NCBI GenBank assembly: GCA_943329845.2
Contig: CALQFM020000005.1
Span: 27,303-91,302 of the forward strand
Direction of reading: 5' to 3'
DNA length: 64,000 nt
Source: Candidatus Kuenenia stuttgartensis
Lineage (GTDB): Bacteria; Pseudomonadota; Alphaproteobacteria; SMXS01
A model generated the notes under the pieces. That model had not been told where the DNA came from. It did not search any database and was given only the letters and a program-made list of their open reading frames with translations. Within the stretch, counting starts at the first letter, position 1. Each line of letters starts with the position of its first letter. Both the position numbers and the translations under genes were made by a program. This document shows, piece after piece, positions 20,052 to 28,258 of this stretch.

Positions 20052-20644
20052 GGGACGACGATACGCTGCGCTTCTATGCCGAGCACGCGGCTGCCTATGT
20101 GGCCGGCACGCGCAGCGCGCCCGCGGTCCGCCTCGCCGGTTTCCTCGCGTGGCTTGCGCCGGGCGCGGCCATCCTCGAACTGGGCTGCGGCGGTGGCGTC
20201 GACGCGGCCGAGATGCTCCGGCTGGGCTTCGAGGTCGACGCCACCGACGGATCGCCGGCGATGGCGGCACAGGCGTCGGCGCGGCTCGGCCGCGCGGTGC
20301 GGGTGATGGCCTTCGACGCACTCGACGCCGAAGCCGCCTATGATGCGGTCTGGGCCAATGCCTGCCTGCTGCACGTGCCGACGGCCGGCCTGCCCGGCGT
20401 GCTCGCGCGTATCCACCGGGCGCTGAAGCCGGGCGGGAAATTCAACGCCGGCTACAAGGCCGGGAACGGCGAGGGTCGCGACGCGCTGGGACGATATTAC
20501 AACTTTCCCGACCGCGAGGCCTTGGCGGCGGCCTATGCACAGGCCGGTTCGTGGGCCGATCTGTCCATGGAGGAGACGCGGGGCAAGGGCTATGACGGCG
20601 TCGAAACGCCGTGGCTGCATGTGGACGCGCGCAAGTCCGCCTGA
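20048..20644 (+). CDS. Class I SAM-dependent methyltransferase
   Basis: A 198-residue protein with a Rossmann-type methyltransferase domain. ILELGCGGGVDAAEML is motif I (SAM glycine loop), VDATDGSPAMAAQA motif II, and YDAVWANACLLHVP motif IV, followed by LKPGGKFNAGYKAG. It overlaps the damaged HAD gene (ATGA), so the two were co-translated. Substrate unknown. If the upstream stop is real, expression may be reduced by loss of coupling. Confidence 0.88.
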   Translation: MRDDDTLRFYAEHAAAYVAGTRSAPAVRLAGFLAWLAPGAAILELGCGGGVDAAEMLRLGFEVDATDGSPAMAAQASARLGRAVRVMAFDALDAEAAYDAVWANACLLHVPTAGLPGVLARIHRALKPGGKFNAGYKAGNGEGRDALGRYYNFPDREALAAAYAQAGSWADLSMEETRGKGYDGVETPWLHVDARKSA

Positions 20645-20685
20645 CCGGCCTAAATCAATCGGATGGAAGGACAACGGAGCGCGCG

Positions 20686-21156
20686 ATGACCCAGCCCGCC
20701 GAGGTCGAATTCGCCAGCCAGCAGTTTCAGGACTGGCTGACCGCCCTGAAGACCCGCGCCCTGCTGCAGACCCACAACCAGAGCCAGGCGATCATGCGCG
20801 CCGTGCTTGCCGAGCTGCGGCGGTACATGAGCACGGACCAGGTGCTGGATTTCGCGGACGCATTGCCGCCGCTGCCGCGCGGCATCTTCCTCGAACGCTG
20901 GCGTCCGGCCGACGCCATGCCGCTCGCCTCGGCCGCGGATTTCACCGTCGGCGTGGTGCGTCGTCTGTCGCCGCATGTGATCCCGCCGGACTCCGTGGCG
21001 GGCGACGTGCTCGCCGTTCTCGCGGCCCATGTGAGCGCGCGCAACGGCGCCGTCATGCGCGCCGCGCTGCCTGAGGCGCTCAGACCGTTGTGGCCCGACT
21101 GTCCCGAGGCGGCCGGCGAGCCCGGCTATCTGCGGCGCGCCACGGACGGCTCCTGA
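20686..21156 (+). CDS. DUF2267 family protein
   Basis: A 156-residue protein. RALLQTHNQSQAIMRAVLAE and DQVLDFADALPPLPRGIFLERW match the DUF2267 layout, in which small helical units end in a conserved aromatic segment. The second half (ADFTVGVVRRLSPHVIPP onward) looks like the second repeat of the same domain. The function of the family is not established. The ATG at 20686 is chosen for its conserved beginning. It is separated from the recombinase gene downstream by an AT-rich spacer. Confidence 0.75.
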   Translation: MTQPAEVEFASQQFQDWLTALKTRALLQTHNQSQAIMRAVLAELRRYMSTDQVLDFADALPPLPRGIFLERWRPADAMPLASAADFTVGVVRRLSPHVIPPDSVAGDVLAVLAAHVSARNGAVMRAALPEALRPLWPDCPEAAGEPGYLRRATDGS

Positions 21157-21259
21157 TCACGAATTATCAAACTATCGCAATAGTGCTATCTGACAATTGA
21201 AAAATCTATAAAGCTGATATAGTCTAAGCTCTTAAAGGAATCCCTTCGGACACCATCGG
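21157..21259. other. AT-rich spacer upstream of the serine recombinase
   Basis: About 100 bases are strikingly AT-rich compared with both flanks. ACTATCGCAATAGT (21171-21184) is a short inverted repeat, and GATATAG and CTATC motifs recur downstream. This could be the promoter and/or a recombination site for the adjacent serine recombinase. No experimental signature is visible in sequence alone. Confidence 0.4.
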
Positions 21260-21913
21260 ATGAAGTCTGTCGCTTACTATCGCCGCTCGGTCCGGCGCCA
21301 TCTCGATCTGATGGCCCAGCGCGAGGCGGTCTACCGCAAGCTGGGCTACGACGCGGCGCTGGAATTCACCGAGGTGGAAGCCGGCCGCAAGGGCGACCGC
21401 CCCGAGCTGATGCGGGCGCTCGACGCCTGCCGCGAGCACAAGGCGAGCCTGCTCGTCGCCACCATGGACGGCCTCAGCCGCGACCGCCTTTTCCTGCGGA
21501 CTCTGGCCGACGCGGGCGTGCTGGTGTCGTTCTGCGACTTCCCGGTGCCCGACGGCGCCGGCGGCCGCTTCATGCTGCAGATGATGGCCCAGGTGGCCGA
21601 GCTGGAATCGGGCCTCGCCAGCCGGCGGACCACGGCCGCGCTACGCGCCCGGGTCGAACGCGCGGGGCAATGGGACCGTAACGCGCGCCATCATCTGGTG
21701 CCGGGCGCCGGCCAGGCGGCCGCGGTGCAGGCGATCCGCGACCGGGCCGACGCCCGCGCCGCCCAGCTCATCGGCATCATCGGGCCGCTCGCCGACCAGG
21801 GGCTGACCCTGGCCGCCATCGCCGAGACGCTGAACGCGCGCGGCGTGCCCACCGCGCGGCGCGGCCGCTGGACGCCGGCGTCGGTCAAGCGGGTGCTGGA
21901 CCGGGTTGGCTAG
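21260..21913 (+). CDS. Small serine recombinase (resolvase/invertase family)
   Basis: A 217-residue protein. The N-terminal catalytic domain has YYRRS with the nucleophile Ser10, VATMDGLSRD (the family D-x-LSR block) and a helix with MMAQVAELESGLASRRT. The C-terminal part GLTLAAIAETLNARGVPTARRGRWTPASVKRVL is the start of the recombinase DNA-binding region found in larger serine recombinases, but it stops there. No transposase, cargo or inverted gene segment is adjacent, so its target is unknown. Confidence 0.85.
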   Translation: MKSVAYYRRSVRRHLDLMAQREAVYRKLGYDAALEFTEVEAGRKGDRPELMRALDACREHKASLLVATMDGLSRDRLFLRTLADAGVLVSFCDFPVPDGAGGRFMLQMMAQVAELESGLASRRTTAALRARVERAGQWDRNARHHLVPGAGQAAAVQAIRDRADARAAQLIGIIGPLADQGLTLAAIAETLNARGVPTARRGRWTPASVKRVLDRVG

Positions 21914-22515
21914 ATTTCCGCCTTGCGCAGATGGGTCTTCAGCGCGGCCAGCATGCCGGCGGCGCGGCGCTCGTCCTCGCCATGTGACAGCAGGGCGAAG
22001 ACCTTGGCCATGAAGCCCTGCTGCTCCGGCTCCTCGAAGGTCAGCGTCACCAGCGCGCCGCCGCGCCTCGCCGGCTCGACGGTCACGCGGTAGGCGCCCA
22101 TGCCGTCGCCGTCCTCGTAACGCTCCAGGGTCATCGGCGCCGGCTCTGGCTTGCCGCCCCTGACCACGGCGGGCGACAGGGCAAACCGCACCTCACGGCC
22201 TGCCACATCGGACGGTCCGCGGGTGAAGCAGCCGTCGCCCAGCTTGCGGCCGGTCCAGCACACGGTGGGCCGGTCGTCCGAACCATGGGTGGCGAACACG
22301 GCCGACTTGTCGTGGCGGCGCCAGCCCGACCAGTCGGGGAACGCGGCGGGGTCGGTCACCATCTGGTAGATCTCGGCCGGGTCGCGGTTGATGGTCAGCG
22401 AGGTGACCGCGTCGCCCGAGGTCTGCGTGAAGGCGCGCCACAACGCCACCACGGTCATGCCGACGCAGAACGCGACGAACAGACCGGCCACGCCCTTCAG
22501 CAACATCTTGCCCAT
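21910..22515 (-). CDS. SRPBCC-fold membrane-anchored protein
   Basis: A 201-residue protein with one N-terminal transmembrane segment (MGKMLLKGVAGLFVAFCVGM). A polyketide-cyclase/START-like domain begins at SLTINRDPAEIYQMVTDPAAFPDW, the classic SRPBCC opening, and continues to THLRKAEI. These domains bind hydrophobic ligands. The ATG at 22515 is chosen; the longer frame adds Arg-rich, unlikely residues. It is convergent with the recombinase (four-base overlap of ends) and divergent from the isomerase gene. Confidence 0.75.
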   Translation of the reverse strand: MGKMLLKGVAGLFVAFCVGMTVVALWRAFTQTSGDAVTSLTINRDPAEIYQMVTDPAAFPDWSGWRRHDKSAVFATHGSDDRPTVCWTGRKLGDGCFTRGPSDVAGREVRFALSPAVVRGGKPEPAPMTLERYEDGDGMGAYRVTVEPARRGGALVTLTFEEPEQQGFMAKVFALLSHGEDERRAAGMLAALKTHLRKAEI

Positions 22516-22613
22516 GCTTCTCCCCCGGCGGACGGTCCAGCATACAGGAAAACCGGTGCGGCCGCCGACGCCAATCGCTATCGTTCGGGGCAATCCTTGG
22601 GGAGGAAAATCAA

Positions 22614-23426
22614 ATGAGACCGCTGGCCATACACCAGATCACCGCCATGGAAGCGTCGCCGCCCGATCTGCTGACCATCGCCGGCCAGGTCGGCTGCCAG
22701 CACGCCTGCGTCTTCGTCCACCTGCCGACGCCGAACGTGCCGTTCCCGGCGGTGACCAAGGGCATGATCCTGGAGATGCGGGCGCGTATGGCCGCGACCG
22801 GCGTCACCGTCTCCAACATCGAATATTTCCCGCTGACCGGGGACGTCGACCTGGACGCGTTTCTCTACGCGCTCGACCTGGGCGCCGAGATGGGCGCGCA
22901 CCGGCTGGTCACCCACATCCACGACCATGACGACACCCGCGCCGCCGACAATCTGGCCCGGCTGTCGGCGCTCGCCGCCGAGCGCAGCCTGGGCGTCGGG
23001 CTGGAGTTCATGGGCCTGACGCCGGCCTGCGCGTCGATCACCCGCGCGGTGCGGTTCATCGATCTGGCCGGCAAGCCGGCCAACGCTGGCATCGCCATCG
23101 ACTGCCTGCACCTGATCCGCACCGGCGGCACGCCCGCCGACGTGGCCGCGGTGCCGGCCGAGTATTTCAGCTACGCCCAGCTCTGCGACGGGCCGGACCT
23201 GTCGGTCCAGGCCGACTACCTGGCCGAGGCGATGAACCGCATGGTGCCGGGCGACGGCGTCTTCCCCATCGCCGCCATCCTCGATGCCATGCCGGCGGCG
23301 ACCGCCGTCGACGTGGAAGTGCCGTCGATCACCGGCCAGCAGCAGGGCATTTCCGCGCTGGACCGCGCAAGGCGCGCGGTCGACGCGGGCCGGAAGCTGA
23401 TGGATGCGGCGCGGCCGAAACGATAG
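22614..23426 (+). CDS. Sugar phosphate isomerase/epimerase-like TIM-barrel protein
   Basis: A 270-residue AP-endonuclease-2-type TIM barrel, the fold shared by xylose isomerase-like epimerases and hydroxypyruvate isomerase. VGLEFMGLTPACAS gives the metal-binding Glu, GIAIDCLHLIRTGG a metal-binding Asp/His pair, and VDVEVPSITGQQQG a C-terminal metal-binding Glu. The Shine-Dalgarno is GGGGAGG, upstream of ATG. No pathway neighbour is present, so the substrate is undetermined. Confidence 0.8.
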   Translation: MRPLAIHQITAMEASPPDLLTIAGQVGCQHACVFVHLPTPNVPFPAVTKGMILEMRARMAATGVTVSNIEYFPLTGDVDLDAFLYALDLGAEMGAHRLVTHIHDHDDTRAADNLARLSALAAERSLGVGLEFMGLTPACASITRAVRFIDLAGKPANAGIAIDCLHLIRTGGTPADVAAVPAEYFSYAQLCDGPDLSVQADYLAEAMNRMVPGDGVFPIAAILDAMPAATAVDVEVPSITGQQQGISALDRARRAVDAGRKLMDAARPKR

Positions 23427-23446
23427 GCAGTCATCTCGTGGCCTTT

Positions 23447-23472
23447 AAGATATTCCAATTTGGGAATATCTT
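23447..23472. promoter_or_regulatory. Palindromic operator candidate for the XRE regulator
   Basis: AAGATATTCC and GGAATATCTT are perfect 10-nt reverse complements separated by AATTTG. The site is 50 bp upstream of a small XRE gene. Such regulators usually bind palindromes in their own promoters. It is AT-rich and lacks a GC stem, so an operator is more likely than a terminator for the preceding isomerase gene. Confidence 0.6.
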
Positions 23473-23523
23473 TGTCGGTGAGTTGGAACATCGAAGTAAC
23501 CGACGGAACACAGGATTGCTGCC

Positions 23524-23835
23524 ATGACCGGACATCGGCCTTTCTCGGACCTGAAAGAGGGCTGGGACGTTGATCGCCGCGCGCGCAACGAGACGCGTAA
23601 GGCCGAACTGGCGGCGGAATACGCGACGCTCGAAGAGCTGCGCGTCGCGCTGGGACTGAGCCAGGAAGAGCTGGCGCGCCGACTGGAGGTCCAGCAGCCC
23701 GCGGTTTCGCGGCTCACCAACCGCAGGGACATGCGGATCAGCACCCTCCGCGATCTTATCACGGCCATGGGCGGTGAGCTCCGCGTCACCGCCGTGTTTC
23801 CCGATCGAACGGTCGAATTGGCGAATTTCGACTGA
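23524..23835 (+). CDS. XRE-family transcriptional regulator, antitoxin-like
   Basis: A 103-residue protein. A helix-turn-helix (LRVALGLSQEELARRLEVQQPAVSRL) lies in the centre, and STLRDLITAMGGELRVTAVFPD is the conserved tail of HigA/XRE antitoxins. Antitoxins of this group usually follow or precede a RelE/HigB toxin gene, but no toxin-like frame is visible upstream (97 nt) or downstream. It is either an orphan antitoxin or a stand-alone regulator, probably autoregulated through the palindrome upstream. Confidence 0.85.
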   Translation: MTGHRPFSDLKEGWDVDRRARNETRKAELAAEYATLEELRVALGLSQEELARRLEVQQPAVSRLTNRRDMRISTLRDLITAMGGELRVTAVFPDRTVELANFD

Positions 23836-23864
23836 TCCGTTGCCGGGACTCCAGACACAAATAA

Positions 23865-23899
23865 GACCGGCGCGTCGCCCGAAAGCGTCCGCGCCGGTC
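23865..23899 (-). terminator. Terminator between convergent genes
   Basis: GACCGGCGCG (23865-23874) and CGCGCCGGTC (23890-23899) are perfectly complementary with a 15-nt loop. On the minus strand the stem is followed by TTATTTGT, fitting a rho-independent terminator for the Gly/Tyr-rich protein gene. It may serve both converging transcripts. Confidence 0.7.
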
Positions 23900-23917
23900 C
23901 CGTCAGTTCAGGCGCCG

Positions 23918-24289
23918 TCAGCGGCCGATATAGATGCCGAAGCCGGGCTGCGAATAGCCGACGCCGTAACCGTAGCCGCCATAATAGGGCGCGGGCGGGC
24001 CGTAGGCATACGGGCTGTCGTAATAGCCGCTGTAATACGGCCGGTAGCGGTCGTTGTGATGCCGGTAGTACCGGCCATGGTCCTGATACCTGCGGTGACC
24101 GCGATCGTAGTGCTGGCCGCGGTCACCGTTGCGATAGCCGCCGCCGTAATCGTCGTCGTAATCTCTGCCGCCGTCGTGATAGCCGCCACCGCGGTTGCCG
24201 CCGTCATGGTAGTCGCGGGCCGAGGCCTGGCCGGCGATGCCGAAGGCCAGTGCGGCCGACGCCACCAGTGTCAGAATGGTTTTACGCAT
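23918..24289 (-). CDS. Secreted Gly/Tyr/His-rich low-complexity protein
   Basis: A 123-residue protein with a clear signal peptide (MRKTILTLVASAALAFGIAGQASA). The mature part is almost entirely Gly, Tyr, Asp, Arg and His, with GGGYHDGG and YYSGYY-like repeats, and ends GFGIYIGR. Such proteins are common in alphaproteobacterial envelopes and have no assigned function. The ATG at 24289 has AGGAG nine bases upstream. His and Asp runs could bind metal, but this is speculative. Confidence 0.75.
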   Translation of the reverse strand: MRKTILTLVASAALAFGIAGQASARDYHDGGNRGGGYHDGGRDYDDDYGGGYRNGDRGQHYDRGHRRYQDHGRYYRHHNDRYRPYYSGYYDSPYAYGPPAPYYGGYGYGVGYSQPGFGIYIGR

Positions 24290-24508
24290 GTCGTGCTCCT
24301 GTCGGAGGTTCATTACCGGGCGTGGCAATGGTCATGGCGGGCACACTACCCATGGTCACGTGAATGCAGCGTGAATGTTACTGGAAGTTGTATCCGGGGT
24401 TCCTGGCGGGTGCGGGCGGCCGTGCCCGGCTTGTCTTGCGTTGGCCATTGCGTTCCCCATTCGTACCGCTAGTATAACGACCGTATTGTTCACGCCTTCC
24501 GGGGGCGC

Positions 24509-26023
24509 ATGACCGCGCATATCAGCAACGTCGCATTCTTCGGCATCGAGGCGAGGCTGGTCGACGTGCAGGTGCGGATGATGAGCGGTCTGCCCGCCTT
24601 CGCCGTCGTCGGCCTGCCCGACAAGATGGTGGCCGAATCCCGCGAGCGGGTGCGCGGCGCGCTCAGCGCCATTGGCCTGTCGCTGCCACCCAAGCACATC
24701 ACCGTCAACCTGGCGCCCGCCGACCTGCCCAAGGAAGGCGGCCATTTCGACCTGCCGATCGCGCTCGCCATGCTGGGCGCCATGGGCGTGCTGCCGTCCG
24801 ACGTGGCCGACCGCTATTGCGTGATGGGCGAGCTGGGGCTCGACGGCTCGATCTCGCCGGTGTCCGGCGTGCTGCCCGCGGCGCTGCGGGCGGGCGACGA
24901 GGGCCTGGGCCTGATCTGCCCGGCGGCGTGCGGGCCGGAAGCGGCCTGGGTCGGCACCGTCGACGTGGTGGCCGCGCCCGACCTGATCTCGCTGGTCAAC
25001 CACCTGAAGGGCACCCAGACGCTGGCGCCGCCCGAGCCGAAGCTTGCCGAGGCGCCTGTTTCCGTGCCCGACCTGCGCGACATCAAGGGGCAGGAGGCGG
25101 CCAAGCGCGCGCTCGAGGTGGCGGCGGCTGGCGGCCACAATCTGCTGATGGCCGGGCCGCCCGGGTCCGGCAAATCCATGCTGGCGGCGCGCCTGCCCGG
25201 CCTGCTGCCGCCGCTGTCGCCGGCCGAGGCGCTCGAGGTGTCGATGATCGCCTCCATCGCCGGCCAGCTCGACGGCGGCCGCATCTCGCGGGTCCGGCCG
25301 TTCCGCGCGCCGCACCATTCGGCCTCCATGCCGGCGTTGGTCGGCGGCGGCATCCGGGCGAAACCCGGCGAGATCTCGCTCGCCCATAACGGCGTGCTGT
25401 TCCTCGACGAGCTGCCGGAGTTCCCGCGCCAAGTGCTGGATTCGCTCAGGCAGCCCATGGAAACCGGCCGCATCATGGTCGCCCGCGCCAATGCCCATGT
25501 GGAATATCCGGCGCGGGTCCAGCTCGTCGCCGCCATGAACCCGTGCAAGTGCGGCTATCTGGGCGATGCCCAGCTCGCCTGCAACCGCGCCCCGAAATGC
25601 GCCGTCGACTATCAGGGCCGCATCTCCGGCCCGCTCTACGACCGCATCGACCTGCAGATCGAGGTGCCGGCGGTTGCCGCCGCCGACCTGTCGCTGCCGC
25701 CGCCCGCCGAAGGCTCGGCCGAGGTCGCGCGCCGGGTCGCCGCCGCCCGCGCCATCCAGACCGAACGCTACGAGGCGCTGGGCGCCAACGTGCGCACCAA
25801 CGCCCAGGCCGACGGCGAAATCCTCGAAGCCGCCGCCGGCCCTGACGAACCCGGCCGCGCCCTGCTCACCCAGGCCGCCGACAAGCTGCGGCTGTCGGCC
25901 CGCGGCTATCACCGGGTCCTGAGGGTGGCGCGGACGCTGGCCGATCTGGCGGGCGTTGAAACAGTAGGTCGGGTGCACATCGCTGAGGCGCTGTCCTATC
26001 GGCGCTTCACGGTGCAGCGGTGA
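24509..26023 (+). CDS. comM: ComM/YifB-family AAA+ ATPase (Mg-chelatase-like)
   Basis: A 504-residue protein with the N-terminal Lon-like S5 domain (MSGLPAFAVVGLPDKMVAES) and then the AAA+ Mg-chelatase domain. Walker A is GPPGSGKS near residue 215 and Walker B FLDELPEF. A zinc-finger-like cysteine set lies in MNPCKCGY...C...C. The C-terminal part ends with the family domain ARGYHRVLRVARTLADL. ComM is a hexameric helicase that promotes branch migration during natural transformation in some bacteria; the role here is inferred. Confidence 0.93.
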   Translation: MTAHISNVAFFGIEARLVDVQVRMMSGLPAFAVVGLPDKMVAESRERVRGALSAIGLSLPPKHITVNLAPADLPKEGGHFDLPIALAMLGAMGVLPSDVADRYCVMGELGLDGSISPVSGVLPAALRAGDEGLGLICPAACGPEAAWVGTVDVVAAPDLISLVNHLKGTQTLAPPEPKLAEAPVSVPDLRDIKGQEAAKRALEVAAAGGHNLLMAGPPGSGKSMLAARLPGLLPPLSPAEALEVSMIASIAGQLDGGRISRVRPFRAPHHSASMPALVGGGIRAKPGEISLAHNGVLFLDELPEFPRQVLDSLRQPMETGRIMVARANAHVEYPARVQLVAAMNPCKCGYLGDAQLACNRAPKCAVDYQGRISGPLYDRIDLQIEVPAVAAADLSLPPPAEGSAEVARRVAAARAIQTERYEALGANVRTNAQADGEILEAAAGPDEPGRALLTQAADKLRLSARGYHRVLRVARTLADLAGVETVGRVHIAEALSYRRFTVQR

Positions 26024-26036
26024 AGGGGAAATTTAA

Positions 26037-26240
26037 GTGCAGTGTCACCGGAACCCCACTATTCGCTCGATCCTTCGCGTTCTGATCAAGGCGGCATGTG
26101 CCGCAGTGCTCTTCGATGCTGTCTATTCACTGTTTATGGGTGAATTTGTAATACATTTCTCACCAATTATTTTCCCAATTTCGTTGGGTGCGTGCAGTTT
26201 CGAAGAATGGTACCTGAGACGAAAGGGGCGCGAAAAATAG
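26037..26240 (+). CDS. Small hypothetical membrane protein
   Basis: A 67-codon frame starting at GTG. It has one or two hydrophobic stretches (LIKAACAAVLFDAVYSLFMG and VIHFSPIIFPISLGAC) and a basic end. Base composition is clearly lower in GC than neighbours. The frame begins inside a short inverted-repeat end shared with an element at 32.8 kb, so it may belong to a small mobile element or be spurious. No Shine-Dalgarno is obvious. Confidence 0.35.
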   Translation: MQCHRNPTIRSILRVLIKAACAAVLFDAVYSLFMGEFVIHFSPIIFPISLGACSFEEWYLRRKGREK

Positions 26241-26273
26241 CGGGGTATTTAGATTCCGGATTCCGGTGACAGT
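26041..26273. mobile_element. Possible short IR-flanked element
   Basis: AGTGTCACCGGAA (26041-26053) and TTCCGGTGACAGT (26261-26273) are inverted copies matching at 12 of 13 positions around about 207 bp of low-GC DNA. The left end, extended outward (AATTTAAGTGCAGTGTCACC), resembles the ends of an element at 32774-32861. No transposase is encoded. It is best viewed as a non-autonomous remnant; target-site duplications are not evident. Confidence 0.4.
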
Positions 26274-26334
26274 CCTGGAGTGCACCCCTTGAGTGAGACA
26301 GATTAATTGAGTGACATGGCTCTTAGGAGGGTCC

Positions 26335-27150
26335 ATGTCGGATCGAGTGAACCGGGTATTTACGACAGATTTCGACGAGGCGGCGGTGATGCCCTGGCCA
26401 CTGGACCTGGTGCGTCTGGTCGCCAGCGCCCGGGTCATGCCCGGCAGGGCGATCGGCGGCAAGGAGGCGGCCGAGGCGGTCATCGAGGGCTACCGGCGCG
26501 GCCTGTCGGCGCCGCGCCCGACCCTGCTCGACGAGCAGGAGACCTGGATGCGCCGCTTCGTCGCCTGCACCGACGACGACCGCCGCGAATTCTGGCAGGA
26601 GATCGCCGGACTGCCGGACATCCAGCCGCCGCCGCGCGCGGTCGACGGGTTGAAGCGCAACGTGCCCGACGGCGCGGTGATCGAGCGCTTCGCCAAGCGC
26701 ACCAAGGGCGCCGGCGGACTCGGCCGGCCGCGCTACGTGGCGGTGGCGCGGTGGCGCGGCGGCCATGTGGTGCGCGAGGCCAAGGCGGCGGTGCCGTCCA
26801 CCTGGGAATGGCAGCACGGCATGGCGCCCGGCAACCACTTCCTCGCCGCCGCGACCGGCAAGCACCGCTCGCCCGACCCGTTCCTCACCGTGCATGACGG
26901 CTTCATCTTCCGCCGGCTCGCCGCCGATTCGCGCAAGGTCGAGCTCAAGAACCTGACCAGCCCGGGCCTGACCGCCGACCTGGTCCGCGCCATGGGCTTC
27001 GACCTGGGCTCGATCCACGCCGCCACGGACGGCGCGGCGGACCGGATCGTCGCCGATCTTGCGCACCGTCCCGGCGACTGGCTGCGCGACGCGTCGCGTG
27101 CGGCGGCGAAGGCAGTCGAGGGCGACTGGGAGGAATGGAAGCGGCGCTAG
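26335..27150 (+). CDS. DUF2252-like protein lacking the usual N-terminal part
   Basis: A 271-residue protein. TTDFDEAAVMPWPLDLVRLVAS strongly resembles the DFDE...P..WDLKRLAAS block of DUF2252 proteins. RYVAVARWRGGHVVREAKAA and the DGFIFRRLAADSRKVEL region match later segments. Full-length family members carry about 100 residues before this, including a GD-x-H-x-x-NFG motif, which is absent here. The ATG has a strong GGAGGG six bases upstream, so the short form looks like a genuine start. Function unknown. Confidence 0.6.
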   Translation: MSDRVNRVFTTDFDEAAVMPWPLDLVRLVASARVMPGRAIGGKEAAEAVIEGYRRGLSAPRPTLLDEQETWMRRFVACTDDDRREFWQEIAGLPDIQPPPRAVDGLKRNVPDGAVIERFAKRTKGAGGLGRPRYVAVARWRGGHVVREAKAAVPSTWEWQHGMAPGNHFLAAATGKHRSPDPFLTVHDGFIFRRLAADSRKVELKNLTSPGLTADLVRAMGFDLGSIHAATDGAADRIVADLAHRPGDWLRDASRAAAKAVEGDWEEWKRR

Positions 27151-27209
27151 GCAACTTCGTGCCGAAATGCTCTGGACTCCCGGAAAACTTCTGTGTCAGC
27201 CTCCGCACC

Positions 27210-27686
27210 ATGAACGATGACAAGCTGCAGCAGTTAATCGATCGCCAGGCGATCACCGATGGCCTCCACTGGTACACCAGGTGGGTCGATCTCAACCGCG
27301 TCGACATGCAGGTCCAGATCTTCGCCGACGACGGCCGCATCAGCTTCGGCGGCGACAACTGGACCGTGGGCCGCGCCAACATCCAGGCGCTGATCGACCC
27401 GCTGGTCCAGCTCTATGCCGCCACCCATCACTACATCACCAATGTGGAGATCACCTTCGAAGGCGCCGACGAGGCGCGTTCCCAGTGCTATCTCCACGCC
27501 TGGCACCGGCCCGTGGCCGGCGGCGACAACTTCGTCCTCTACGCCCAGTACCACGACCGCTGGGTGCGGACCGCCGAGGGCTGGCGGATCAAGGAACGGC
27601 GCCTCAAGACCGCGGCCACCGAGGGCCGTCCTGGCGGCGAAGCCGGCATGGACCTGATCGGCCGGGCCCCCAGCCGACCGGCATAG
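27210..27686 (+). CDS. SnoaL/NTF2-like protein
   Basis: A 158-residue protein of the SnoaL-like NTF2 superfamily (polyketide-cyclase or ring-hydroxylating beta-subunit-like fold). IDRQAITDGLHWYTRWVDLNR is the usual first helix. HHYITNVEITFEGADEARSQCYLHAWH and WVRTAEGWRIKERRLK are the sheet segments with conserved His and Trp. Proteins of this type act on hydrophobic ring compounds, but no partner gene is adjacent. The ATG at 27210 is preferred over one 25 codons upstream. Confidence 0.75.
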   Translation: MNDDKLQQLIDRQAITDGLHWYTRWVDLNRVDMQVQIFADDGRISFGGDNWTVGRANIQALIDPLVQLYAATHHYITNVEITFEGADEARSQCYLHAWHRPVAGGDNFVLYAQYHDRWVRTAEGWRIKERRLKTAATEGRPGGEAGMDLIGRAPSRPA

Positions 27687-27731
27687 CGCGGCGAGTCCCG
27701 GCTACGGTTTGTTTCCTGTCCGGCGAGAAAC

Positions 27732-28156
27732 TCATCGCGCCGCCTGCCAGATGATCAGCACTCCCAGCAGCAGGAAAAGCGGGCTGTAGAGCCGCGTGTC
27801 GTATCTGGCCCAGCGGGTCGTTCGAAGTGATTTGAAGAAGCCGACATAGACGTTCGGAATGAGCGCGCGGCATACAAACGCCGTGCCCACGACCATCAGC
27901 CCTGGGCGAACGAGTCGCTGCGGCAGCGGCAGTTCCAGGTGCCCGGCACACGCAAGCAGAAGCATCCCGAGGCAGATCAGGCACAATGCCACGCCGCCAG
28001 CTGCGGGGCGCCACCACGGCAGGCGATGCGCCATGACAGGCCTGCCATCTGGCTGCTGGGTAGCGACACGGAGAAGCCAAGCTGACCTCCGAAAGCCCAG
28101 TACGCGTGGAACCCGGCTGCGAACACGATGATCACCAGGGCGATGACGAGCGTCAT
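27732..28156 (-). pseudogene. DUF3995 membrane protein with a frameshift
   Basis: From the ATG at 28156 the frame reads MTLVIALVIIVFAAGFHAYW and AFGGQLGFSVSLP, matching the N-terminus of DUF3995 membrane proteins. It then runs into unrelated sequence and a stop. The next frame continues QQPDGRPVMAHRLPWWRP and, near the C-terminus, VGFFKSLRTTRWARYDTRLY, the DUF3995 signature. Adding one C to the CCC at 28058-28060 rejoins both halves into about 141 residues. It is either a real one-base deletion or a homopolymer sequencing error. Confidence 0.8.
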
Positions 28157-28258
28157 GCTTTCCGCCTCTGTTTGGGACGAAGCGACCTTCTGGGTGCCGC
28201 AACGGGATCATAAACCTCGCAAGCGGAGCTTCCGGCAGCGGCCGTCGCGGACATTGAC

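Noticed and set aside
23427..23523. Missing HigB toxin beside the XRE gene
   Set aside because: The 97-nt spacer is too short and has no toxin-like frame; the downstream gene is an unrelated secreted protein.
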